Positions 1 through 7,061 are shown, numbered from the stretch's first letter. The stretch: DNA of 7,635 nt from Bacillota bacterium (GCA_023424865.1 JAFADM010000326.1:1-7635); one strand, 5' to 3'. The notes: generated by a model from the letters alone, not told the origin. Translations and numbers: made by a program.

Positions 1-95
1 TGACACCATTGGGCAAAAGCCTGCATTTGCTCCCGGGTATAGGTTTCGGCAAAGCCGGTGTGGAGTAGGGGCGCCAGTTGTTTAAGTTTGTCCAT
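1..95 (-). CDS. 5' end of an unidentified gene, cut by the window edge
   Basis: The first 31 codons of a minus-strand gene are visible, beginning MDKLKQLAPLL and continuing through HTGFAETYTREQMQAFAQWC to the window edge. The ATG at 95 is well placed: a GGAGGTG ribosome binding site lies at 101-107, five bases upstream. The gene begins only 43 bases after the stop of the GH106 gene, with no terminator-like hairpin between, so it is probably the next gene of the same operon. The visible peptide is hydrophilic and has no signal peptide or membrane segment, which suggests a cytoplasmic protein. I do not recognise the family from 31 residues. By context another glycan-degrading or sugar-metabolising enzyme is likely, but that is inference from position only. 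Confidence 0.72.
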   Translation of the reverse strand, partial: MDKLKQLAPLLHTGFAETYTREQMQAFAQWC

Positions 96-138
96 TTATA
101 CACCTCCGCGAATAATGGGTGTTCTGCTGAGAATTCGT

Positions 139-3114
139 CTAAAAGGATTCATAGGAGTGGGTATCCCTGTTAAAGTGCTGGCCTTCAAACAGCCCGATTA
201 AGGTGGTGTCCAGCTGCATTTCGATGGTATTGCCGCCAGGCTTCAGGCAGCCCTGGGGCAGGGTAAAGCGATAGGGGCTCCAGGCTTTTGTTCCGGCCTG
301 GCAGCCGTTGACAATAAGGCTCACGCTGTCTTGCAGCCAGGGATCGTCGATAAAAAGCTGACCGCAGTTTGCCTGTGACGGAAGGACAGAGGCAGTGGCC
401 GTAAAGGATACCCTGCCGGCATAGAAAGGTATTCCCAAGGAAAGGAGATCCTTTATGGAGGCCTTTTTATCGGGATCAAAGGGCGAAAGAGCCCAGAGCC
501 CGTCCTCCCGGAAGACGCCGAAATCCCCCATGAGATATAACGGATTGCGAATTCCGCCAAAGGAAAGATCGCTGGATAACTCAAGGGTAAGCAGGTTAGT
601 CCCGGGAAGCAGATAAGCGCTTATATCCACGGCCAGGTTTGTGTGAAGGTAAAAGGCATGCTCCTTAAAATGCTCCTTAGTAATGGGGTGTCCGTTAACC
701 GCCATGGTCCACCGGCCCAAAAGGGTGCCGGGCTCCATAACCAGCCATACCGGTGAGCTCTGGGGCAGCCGGTTAAAAAAGGAATAGCGGTAGGAGGCGG
801 TCGTCGCAGGGAAGGCCAGCTCCTTGGGGCATCCGAAATAGGGCCTTTGCTGCACCGGAATCTTAAGCCCCGCCTGTTCCAGCTGGTCAATGAGGGGGAA
901 GCTGTCGGCCCGGGCAGTCTGACCGTCATCCAGGGTCATTTCCCATGTGTCGATGCGTAAAGCGTTTTCCCGGTGGAGACGGACCGAAAAAAGGTGATCG
1001 CCGGGCAGAAAGCGGAAAGCGTCCTGTGGAGAAGTCTCAAGGCTCTCCCCGGTCAGAATGGCGGATTCAAATGCCGCCAGCTCTTTTTTGGCCTCCCGTC
1101 CACCCAGGCGGATGGAAACGGTTTGGGGGTTTTGGGAAAGGTTTGCGATAAATAGGCGCTCCTCACCGTCCCTGCCGGAGCCGTAAACACTGACGACGTC
1201 GGGACTGCCTGAGGGCAGTACTTCTCCTTGTGGGGGAAGAAGACGCTTCAGGTGACTTAAAAGGCCGGTAAGGCTGGAGGTATAAAGGCAGGCGCCGTTA
1301 TTTGCTTCCGTGGCCCTATCCCCTGCAAGGTAAGCGGTGCTCCGCTCCTTAGGAGAGACGCCGAAGTAATGGCTGAGCAAGGGGGCTGGGGATCCGCTGC
1401 CAATATCCTCAAAGGGCAGGCAACCAAAGGCAACGGCTTGGCCGCCCTTATTAAGATAGGCTTTCAGGGGCTCCAGGGCACAGGCCTCCAGGTTGGTCAT
1501 AAGTGGAAGAAGAAGGCAGGAAAAGCGATCGTCTCCGATGACGAAGCAGGTGCCGTCAACGGTTTTTTCCACTTTTCCGGTGGCAAAAAGCTGGGGATCC
1601 GCAATGTAATAATCCGTTTGATTGTGGATAAGCCCCTGCTGCAATTCGGCAAAGTCCTGCCCGAGCTGCTTTTTAAGGCCGGAATCCCCGGTCCAGGAGG
1701 AGGTGGCAGGATCCATTACAAGGAGGCGAACGTCCCGCCGGGTATCATGTAAAAAAGCGGCGACACGGTCCGCATAATCCACAAGGAGATGGGTATTGCG
1801 CCACCAGGGCATCTGGTAAAAGGCCGAGGCCGGCGCGTCGTGCTTTTTAAGAGCGTCGGTGGTGTAAAAAAAGCCATGGACCACCAGCCAGTCCACCCCG
1901 CTTACCGTAAGCCAGTCAAGAATCCATTTCATGTCCTGGAGGGTCATTCCCCAGCCGATACTGTGATAGGCCTCGCACAGCGCGGCCGGCTTATTGTAGA
2001 AATGGGCGGCGGAGGAGACCACCTTTCCGTTGGCTCGGTAGTTTACTCCCGGAAACACGGGCTTGCTTCCCACCTTCTGGTGCCCCGCGTCAATCCCGGG
2101 AATGTGCATATAGGCCAGCTGCTTGGATCTTAAAATGGGCTTTTCCCCGATGTAAAGCAGCTGGTTTTTCTCGCACCAGTCATAAATCTGCTTGTCATAG
2201 CTGTCGATAAAGCTTTCGGTGGCGGCGTTCCAGTAGGCGTAACGAATGGCCGCGGTTGGGGAGCCCATATCCTCGAACAGGGCGGGAAGACAGGAAATCA
2301 GGTCGATGCCGTGAAGGCTTTTAACCAGCTCCGGAAGCAGGGGGGACCAGGGTTGGAGGGGAGGGAAGGCCGTTGTTTCATCGGTAAAGATTCCCTTGAC
2401 GGTCTTTCCAAAATAATTTCCAAGATATTCCCTGTATTTCTCATGGGTGGTTTTAAGATAGTACCGGATTGCATCCGGGTTGAGAGGGTCTACGAAGGTT
2501 TCAAAGTATTTGAAATGCTGCATGAGGCATTCGGTATAGATATGTATTCGCCATTGTCCCTCGGGAGGAGTCCATTGAAGGAGCTGACAGGGATCGCCTG
2601 TAAAGAAGCGTTTTCTGTTATAAGCCGTAAGGCCGCTTAGCTGGAAGACCTCCTGGGAATAGCCGGTGCCGATGAAGGCCTCCAGTGGAATAAAATCGTC
2701 CCACAGGCATTGGCCGTCCTTCAGGCGGTAGGCCCGGGCCATAAGCACCCTTCCCCAGGGGGCTTGGAGCCGCACCGTTTCGCTTCCCCGGACATCCTGA
2801 ACCGTTCGTTTCAACTCCTTGCAGCAGTATTCAGGGTGATCCAGCATGACCTTGCCGCCGCTGGTGCCGCTGGGATAGGGGTATTCATCGTAGAGCCAAA
2901 CCTCCATGCCCAGGCTTTCTGCGGCTTGTACCGCAACCTTTGCTTTTTCAAAGAATGTCTCGGACAAATAGGGAATTTCCATGCCCTGCCGGGGGTGAAT
3001 CATAAAACCACGGATCCCCTGGCTGTGCATCTCGTGGATCTGCCGCCGTACCTCGCTGTCGCTCATATCTCCGTTCCAGAACCAGAACGGCTGTACACCT
3101 AACTGCAAACTCAT
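139..3114 (-). CDS. Glycoside hydrolase, GH106 alpha-L-rhamnosidase-like
   Basis: This 991-residue protein resembles the GH106 family, whose characterised members remove terminal alpha-L-rhamnose from plant glycans. The N-terminus has the typical opening PFWFWNGDMSDSEVRRQI (residues 9-26), then FMIHPRQGMEIPYLS (37-51) and VWLYDEYPYPSGTSGGKV (72-89), as expected of an (alpha/beta)8-barrel catalytic domain reaching to about residue 450. Conserved-looking acidic sites that may be catalytic are D245/E246 in GIFTDETTAFPP and E381 in CEAYHSIGWGMTLQDMKW; these assignments are by eye. Residues 461-570 look like an alpha/beta domain. Beta-sandwich segments follow, including a sugar-binding-like module around 775-870 and a further one to the end. 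There is no signal peptide, so the enzyme should act in the cytoplasm on imported oligosaccharides, in keeping with the importer genes upstream. The start is fixed by AAGGAGGA at 3121-3128, six bases before the ATG. Exact substrate is uncertain; many Bacillota members of this family are uncharacterised. Confidence 0.85.
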   Translation of the reverse strand: MSLQLGVQPFWFWNGDMSDSEVRRQIHEMHSQGIRGFMIHPRQGMEIPYLSETFFEKAKVAVQAAESLGMEVWLYDEYPYPSGTSGGKVMLDHPEYCCKELKRTVQDVRGSETVRLQAPWGRVLMARAYRLKDGQCLWDDFIPLEAFIGTGYSQEVFQLSGLTAYNRKRFFTGDPCQLLQWTPPEGQWRIHIYTECLMQHFKYFETFVDPLNPDAIRYYLKTTHEKYREYLGNYFGKTVKGIFTDETTAFPPLQPWSPLLPELVKSLHGIDLISCLPALFEDMGSPTAAIRYAYWNAATESFIDSYDKQIYDWCEKNQLLYIGEKPILRSKQLAYMHIPGIDAGHQKVGSKPVFPGVNYRANGKVVSSAAHFYNKPAALCEAYHSIGWGMTLQDMKWILDWLTVSGVDWLVVHGFFYTTDALKKHDAPASAFYQMPWWRNTHLLVDYADRVAAFLHDTRRDVRLLVMDPATSSWTGDSGLKKQLGQDFAELQQGLIHNQTDYYIADPQLFATGKVEKTVDGTCFVIGDDRFSCLLLPLMTNLEACALEPLKAYLNKGGQAVAFGCLPFEDIGSGSPAPLLSHYFGVSPKERSTAYLAGDRATEANNGACLYTSSLTGLLSHLKRLLPPQGEVLPSGSPDVVSVYGSGRDGEERLFIANLSQNPQTVSIRLGGREAKKELAAFESAILTGESLETSPQDAFRFLPGDHLFSVRLHRENALRIDTWEMTLDDGQTARADSFPLIDQLEQAGLKIPVQQRPYFGCPKELAFPATTASYRYSFFNRLPQSSPVWLVMEPGTLLGRWTMAVNGHPITKEHFKEHAFYLHTNLAVDISAYLLPGTNLLTLELSSDLSFGGIRNPLYLMGDFGVFREDGLWALSPFDPDKKASIKDLLSLGIPFYAGRVSFTATASVLPSQANCGQLFIDDPWLQDSVSLIVNGCQAGTKAWSPYRFTLPQGCLKPGGNTIEMQLDTTLIGLFEGQHFNRDTHSYESF

Positions 3115-3164
3115 TGTACATCCTCCTTACCAAAGTGGGCTGCACGCCTGCCCCATGCTTCGAA

Positions 3165-3217
3165 TGCCAACAGGATAATTTTTATTGGCACTTCTGAGCT
3201 ATAAGGCACTAAGCCTT
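3165..3217 (-). other. Two small inverted repeats in the leader of the GH106 gene
   Basis: Two short hairpins lie between the long stem-loop and the GH106 start. One pairs AAGGC (3203-3207) with GCCTT (3213-3217) around a five-base loop. The other pairs TGCCAA (3165-3170) with TTGGCA (3185-3190) around a 14-base, AT-rich loop. Both arms are perfect but short. They may fold in the untranslated RNA in front of the GH106 cistron. Neither is followed by a run of U on the minus strand, so they are not clear terminators. Chance occurrence is possible. Confidence 0.3.
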
Positions 3218-3219
3218 TT

Positions 3220-3264
3220 ACGCAGGGTTAGCCGGAAGGCTTTCCCCTCCGGCTGACCCTGCGT
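3220..3264 (-). other. Long intercistronic stem-loop between binding-protein and GH106 genes
   Basis: The arms 3220-3236 and 3248-3264 are complementary over 17 positions with one exception (3229 against 3255), around an 11-base loop. The outer part pairs ACGCAGGG with CCCTGCGT and the inner part AGCCGGA with TCCGGCT. It starts 48 bases after the stop of the substrate-binding-protein gene. On the minus strand it is followed by AAAAGG, not by a U run, so a classical intrinsic terminator is not shown. A 3' stabiliser or partial stop that keeps the lipoprotein mRNA more abundant than the downstream enzyme mRNA is the likely role; such hairpins are common after sugar-binding-protein genes. The rest of the 198-base gap (3115-3312) shows no ORF or clear promoter on the minus strand. 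Confidence 0.7.
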
Positions 3265-3312
3265 GTCCGACTTAAATTGACAGCTATTGCTATTTCCTAT
3301 TGTATCAGAGTG

Positions 3313-4893
3313 TCAGTTCGCTTTGTACTGTTGGTTTACCTCTTCAATAACCTTGCTGCCGCCCTGCTTGGCCCAGTTGTCCCAGGCAGCCTGAAGACCG
3401 GCTTCGTCAATCTGGCCGCAAATATACTGAATACGGGCATCCTTAAGGATCTGATCCAGGTTGGCTCCGTTTGCGGCATAGGTGAGGGAGTTGACCAGAA
3501 ATCCCCCGGCAGGGTTAAATACTGCGTAGGGTACGTTTGCTTCCTTAACCTCGTTTTCCTTAGCCCTTGCTTCCTCCAGCTCCAGTACCGGATTGGTGGA
3601 GGCCATGTTGGGAATATAGGCAATGAGCTGGTTGGCGCCGTACTGGGCGCGCTGCTCCGCTTTCTTGGTGGTGTCGTTCATAACCACCTTGCCGTTTTGA
3701 AGTGTATACCCGTCGTCACGGCCTTCCATACCATAGTCGGCAAGCACCAGCATTTCATTGTCATTCATTTTATCAAGAAGATTGAGGCAGGCTGCAATAT
3801 CCTCTTCTGTCTTAGCAGCCCTGGTTAGGGCAAAGAAACCGTTCATTCCGGAGGTAGCCATAATAACAGGGGTATCGCCCCCGTTTTTTGCCAGAGCGCC
3901 GGAAAGCTGCATGCTGGCTATGCCTTCGCCGGTAACCGCGGGGATGTTGTTTTGTACGAAGTAGTCCCATACACGGCGGGCATCGTCCACAACGCTTATA
4001 AGTATGCCGCATTCCCCGTTTTTAACTGTGTCGGACCACACGCTGGAATCCCTAACCGGCCAATCCTGATAAATCAGGTTTTCCTCATACATTTTGCGCA
4101 CCCAGTCGGCCGCTTCCTTGTACTCGGCTGTCAGGTGGCTGGGAATCAGCTGGCCGTCCCTTTCAACCCAGTCATTGCCCGCGCCGAACCAGGTGGTGAT
4201 GATTTTCAGCGGATCCTCCGTTTTGCAAAGGGAGATGCCATAGGTATCCCGCTTGCCGTTGCCGTCCGGATCCATTTCTGAAAAAGCCTTGCACATATTA
4301 TACAAATCTTCCAAAGTCTTGGGTTCGGAAAGTCCCAGCTTGTCAGCCCAGTCCTTGCGGTAGCCGAAGCCGTTTCGGCCAATGGGCCGGGCGCGGTAGA
4401 TGCCTATAAGCTTTCCGTCCACCGTGATGAGCTTATTGACATTGTCATTGCTCTGACTCAGATTAGGGTATTTGGAGGCATCGGATATATAGCCGCTTAA
4501 ATCCACGAAGGCACCGGCATTGGCTGCCTGAACCACGGTGGCGTTCAGGGTGGGAACGGTGAGGATCATGGGCATATTGTCGGCAGCCATAAGAGTTACT
4601 CCCAGCTTCTCATCATAGCTGTCCACCGGAACCCAGGTAAAATCAATATTGGTGTTGGTGTACTCCTCAATTTGTTTAATAACAAGATCCGCACCCTCCG
4701 CCGAAAAGGGGGTCGTGGTGTAGGAAATGCCCATTAAGGTAACCGTGGGACGCTCGCCGCCGGAACCGGCAGGTGTCTGGGAAGCATTGCCGGTAGGAGT
4801 GCTCCCGGGCTGTGCGGTTCCCCCGCAGCCCGCAAGCGTACCGGTTAAGAGTATTGCCGCAAGAAATGCGGAAAGAAGCCTCTTCCTTTGCAT
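3313..4893 (-). CDS. ABC transporter substrate-binding lipoprotein (LplA/YtcQ type)
   Basis: This 526-residue protein is the extracellular sugar-binding component of the importer. It begins with a lipoprotein signal peptide: basic MQRKR, a hydrophobic stretch, and lipobox LAGC with the lipidated cysteine at residue 23. A Gly/Ser/Thr/Pro-rich linker to about residue 48 follows. The mature part has the features of family 1 extracellular solute-binding proteins of the LplA group: the DSYDEKLGVTLMAADNMPMI segment (91-110), a YRKDWADKLGL motif (178-188) and an EF-hand-like, probably calcium-binding loop DPDGNGKRDTYGI (208-220). Length is usual for the group. The start is set by AAGGAGGAA at 4902-4910, eight bases from the ATG. 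It lies 64 bases after the LplC-type permease, with a hairpin between. The ligand is presumably an oligosaccharide, perhaps rhamnose-containing given the GH106 neighbour, but ligand specificity cannot be read from sequence. Confidence 0.93.
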   Translation of the reverse strand: MQRKRLLSAFLAAILLTGTLAGCGGTAQPGSTPTGNASQTPAGSGGERPTVTLMGISYTTTPFSAEGADLVIKQIEEYTNTNIDFTWVPVDSYDEKLGVTLMAADNMPMILTVPTLNATVVQAANAGAFVDLSGYISDASKYPNLSQSNDNVNKLITVDGKLIGIYRARPIGRNGFGYRKDWADKLGLSEPKTLEDLYNMCKAFSEMDPDGNGKRDTYGISLCKTEDPLKIITTWFGAGNDWVERDGQLIPSHLTAEYKEAADWVRKMYEENLIYQDWPVRDSSVWSDTVKNGECGILISVVDDARRVWDYFVQNNIPAVTGEGIASMQLSGALAKNGGDTPVIMATSGMNGFFALTRAAKTEEDIAACLNLLDKMNDNEMLVLADYGMEGRDDGYTLQNGKVVMNDTTKKAEQRAQYGANQLIAYIPNMASTNPVLELEEARAKENEVKEANVPYAVFNPAGGFLVNSLTYAANGANLDQILKDARIQYICGQIDEAGLQAAWDNWAKQGGSKVIEEVNQQYKAN

Positions 4894-4920
4894 AGATAAA
4901 ATTCCTCCTTTAAATAGTGT

Positions 4921-4954
4921 TTATTTACAGGCGGCGCAATGCCGCCATAAATAA
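4921..4954 (-). other. Intercistronic hairpin upstream of the binding-protein gene
   Basis: A perfect GC-rich stem, GGCGGC (4930-4935) with GCCGCC (4941-4946), closes a five-base loop. It is extended by a second perfect seven-base AT stem, TTATTTA (4921-4927) with TAAATAA (4948-4954), after a small asymmetric internal loop. It begins three bases after the permease stop codon and ends about ten bases before the ribosome binding site of the lipoprotein gene. No U run follows on the minus strand, so RNA processing or stability is more likely than termination. Together with the stem-loop at 3220-3264 it brackets the lipoprotein cistron. Confidence 0.65.
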
Positions 4955-4957
4955 CGG

Positions 4958-5860
4958 TCAGCCTTTCACGGCGCCAACCATGACGCCCTTGGTGAAGAAC
5001 CGCTGTACGAAAGGGTAAACGATAAGGATAGGAACGGTTGCAACCACTGTGGTGGCCATTTTAACAGCCTTTTCCGGCGGTGCGCCGAAAAGCCCGTAAT
5101 CCATATCAATGCCCTCGGCGTTGATGCTGCCGGCCAGCAATACGATTTTGCGCAGCACCACCTGCACCACCTCCTTGGCCGGATCGCTGATGTAGAGCAT
5201 GGCGTTGAAGTAATCGTTCCAGAAGCCCACCGCGTAAAAAAGGGAAATGGAGGCGATGGCGGGCAGGGAAAGAGGAAGAATGATACGTATAAAAATGCCC
5301 AGATCATTGTACCCGTCCAATGTGGCGGCCTCTTCCAGCTCCTTTGGAATGCCCTGGAAGAAATTCTTCAGAATAACCATGTTAAAGGCATTCAGTGCCC
5401 CCGGCAGCACCAGGGAGCCGAAGCTGTTGGTGAGTCCCAGCTTCTGTACCACAAGGTAAGTGGGGATCATGCCTCCGGAGAAAACCATGGTGACAATAAC
5501 CAGGTTTAAAAGCACATTCCTTCCGCGAAAATCCCCCCGGCTTAAGGGGTAGGCAAAGGTGCAGGTGCAGAACATGGCGATAAGTGTTCCCAGAAGAGTG
5601 ACAAACACCGAGTTCTTAAGGCCCTTGAACACATCGCCTGTTTCCAGTATGTAGCGGTAGGCGTTAAGTGAAATATCCTTTGGTATGAGGAAGAAGGGCT
5701 GCTCGGTTAATTGCCGCTCGGTGGCCAGGGAGCCGGCTACCACATAGAGAAAGGGCAGAATGGTGGAAACGGCAAATACCCCGACAAACAGATAAATCAA
5801 TACTTGTACGCTGTTATAGCCTAAGCCCTCGTTAATGGCATTTCTTTTTTTTAGCTGCAT
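4958..5860 (-). CDS. Carbohydrate ABC transporter permease (LplC/YtcP type)
   Basis: This 300-residue integral membrane protein is the second permease of the sugar importer. A first membrane segment lies at about residues 20-43, and further hydrophobic segments at about 83-105, 116-138, 146-166, 196-215 and 268-285. The cytoplasmic EAA loop that contacts the ATPase is intact: ELEEAATLDGYNDLG (174-188), followed by IILPLSLP (193-200). The C-terminus RFFTKGVMVGAVKG is characteristic of the LplC group of binding-protein-dependent permeases (MalG-like). The start at 5860 lies 14 bases after the stop of the upstream permease; the ribosome binding site AGGGGG (5867-5872) is weaker than those of the neighbours, consistent with translational coupling. 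It pairs with the LplB-type permease to form the channel. Confidence 0.95.
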   Translation of the reverse strand: MQLKKRNAINEGLGYNSVQVLIYLFVGVFAVSTILPFLYVVAGSLATERQLTEQPFFLIPKDISLNAYRYILETGDVFKGLKNSVFVTLLGTLIAMFCTCTFAYPLSRGDFRGRNVLLNLVIVTMVFSGGMIPTYLVVQKLGLTNSFGSLVLPGALNAFNMVILKNFFQGIPKELEEAATLDGYNDLGIFIRIILPLSLPAIASISLFYAVGFWNDYFNAMLYISDPAKEVVQVVLRKIVLLAGSINAEGIDMDYGLFGAPPEKAVKMATTVVATVPILIVYPFVQRFFTKGVMVGAVKG

Positions 5861-5874
5861 GGTTAACCCCCTAG

Positions 5875-6830
5875 TTAGTAAATTCCGCTTTCACCGCTCT
5901 TTTTGGCAATCCAGTTGGCTGAAAGCACCATAATCATTCCGACGAAGGATTTAAACAGGCCCACCGCTGTGGCGTAGGAATACTGGCCCTGCTTGATTCC
6001 CCGGGTATAAACATAGGTGTCGAACACCTCGGCGGTGCTGATGTTCAGGGAATTCTGCATGAGGAAAATCTGCTCGTAGCCGGTGTTCAGTATGGAGCCT
6101 ACCCGGAGAATGAGCATATTGATGATGGTCCCCGTATAGCGGGCAGGGTGATATGCCACATCAGGCGCCAGCGCCCTGCTCCGTCGATTTTTCCGGCCTC
6201 GTACAGCCCCATGTCCACACCGGACAGGGCCGCAAGAAAGACGATGGTACCGTAGCCCGTTTCCTTCCATATGGTCTGGCCCACAATCATCCCCCTGAAA
6301 TTGGAGGGAGACGCCAGAAAGTCCACAGGGGTATCCCGAAACAGCATGAGGAACTGATTGATAAGCCCATCGTTGATATTAAAAAGGGTATAGGTAAGGC
6401 TGGCGATAATAACATAGGAAATAAAATGGGGGATATAGACAAGGGTCTGGCTGACCCTTTTGTACCAGGAGCTGCGGATTTCGTTGAGCATCAGGGCCAG
6501 GATTATGGGCGCCGGGAAATAGAAAATCAGATTCAAAAAGGAAATAGCCAGAGTATTAAGGAACAGGCGGAGAAAATCCGGACTCATAAACAGGTTTTGA
6601 AAGTGGTAAAGCCCAACAAATTTACTTTCCAGAAAGCCCAGAAAGGGGCTGAAGTTCTGAAAAGCAATAACGATACCTGCCATGGGGATATAACGAAAAA
6701 CGATAAGATAGATAAGTCCTGGCAAAACCATAACATACAGCCAGGGATGCGCCTTGACGTATGACAAAAAGGAATGCTTCAGAGGTACTGCTTTTACATT
6801 TCTTTCGACGGACAGTGCGGCCTTTTCCAT
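5875..6830 (-). pseudogene. Carbohydrate ABC transporter permease (LplB type), frameshifted
   Basis: Two overlapping frames together give one complete LplB-type permease. The first frame runs from the ATG at 6830 through VLPGLIYLIVFRYIPMAG and the EAA loop (EAGKIDGAGRWRLMWHITLP, residues 211-230), then loses homology after residue 233 and stops at 6099. The second frame resumes at 6129 with TIINMLILRVGSILNTGYEQ and ends at 5875 with the family-typical C-terminus NWIAKKSGESGIY. One extra G in the GGGG run (minus strand, 6133-6130) would join them into a 318-residue protein, reading IRGTIIN across the junction, which is normal family length. The start has GAGGAGGA at 6841-6848. As written, the product would lack its last membrane helices. 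Everything else looks conserved, so either a very recent mutation or a sequence error is likely. It is the first gene of the operon. Confidence 0.85.
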
Positions 6831-6889
6831 TAAGACGATTTCCTCCTCAATGATTTAATCACCAATTAAAAATAGGTCATTTTAAGAAT

Positions 6890-6905
6890 TTGTCATTATA
6901 GACAA
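6890..6905 (-). promoter_or_regulatory. Candidate -10 box inside an inverted repeat, operon promoter
   Basis: On the minus strand a perfect TATAAT hexamer (6900-6895) stands 64 bases before the permease start. It is flanked on both sides by complementary five-base arms, giving TTGTC-TATAAT-GACAA. At the usual 16-18 base spacing there is no good -35 box (the sequence there is GC-rich), which is common for promoters that need an activator such as an AraC-type protein. An alternative weak pair, TTGAAA (6972-6967) with TAATGT (6949-6944), lies further upstream. The assignment rests on pattern alone. Confidence 0.4.
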
Positions 6906-6922
6906 TAAACGATTTGGCGCGG

Positions 6923-6955
6923 CGGTGATTTTTGATATTACAAACATTAACACCG
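6923..6955. promoter_or_regulatory. Possible operator upstream of the candidate promoter
   Basis: An imperfect palindrome has outer arms CGGTG (6923-6927) and CACCG (6951-6955), and inner arms TTTG (6931-6934) and CAAA (6941-6944). It sits directly upstream of where the -35 region of the candidate promoter would be, a usual place for an activator site. The arms are short and the centre of the two pairs differs slightly, so it may be coincidental. Confidence 0.2.
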
Positions 6956-7023
6956 GGGTACGGCTTTTTCAATAATCAATATATCGCATGGATTATTATG
7001 GCGAAAAGGGCATGGCGAAACGG

Positions 7024-7061
7024 TTTAGGGGTGCTCACCTCAAAGGCGGGGCACCGCTAAA
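7024..7061. other. Inverted repeat with 11-base arms in the intergenic region
   Basis: TTTAGGGGTGC (7024-7034) and GCACCGCTAAA (7051-7061) are complementary at 10 of 11 positions, with one G-G mismatch, around a 16-base spacer. No run of T follows on either strand, so it does not look like a standard terminator, although its place about 95 bases after the regulator stop would allow a role in ending that transcript. A protein-binding site or leader structure is the other option. Its left arm overlaps a small palindrome AAACGGTTT (7018-7026). Confidence 0.45.

Noticed and set aside
3277..3828. A 183-codon plus-strand frame, with a TTGACA at 3277-3282
   Set aside because: It is antisense to the substrate-binding lipoprotein gene. 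The TTGACA has no good -10 partner at 16-18 bases, so neither an antisense gene nor an antisense promoter is supported.
5875..6270. A separate small gene starting at 6270 downstream of a truncated permease
   Set aside because: Its first 40 or so residues are the out-of-frame translation of the conserved permease EAA region; only the part from 6129 onward is permease-like, so it is the second half of one frameshifted gene.
6153..6764. A 203-codon open frame on the plus strand
   Set aside because: It is antisense to the LplB-type permease, whose protein is clearly recognisable. The plus-strand peptide is hydrophilic, matches no family I know and has no ribosome binding site.
7018..7026. AAACGGTTT as a catabolite-repression (cre) site
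   Set aside because: It is palindromic but fails the cre consensus at the outer TG and CA positions.
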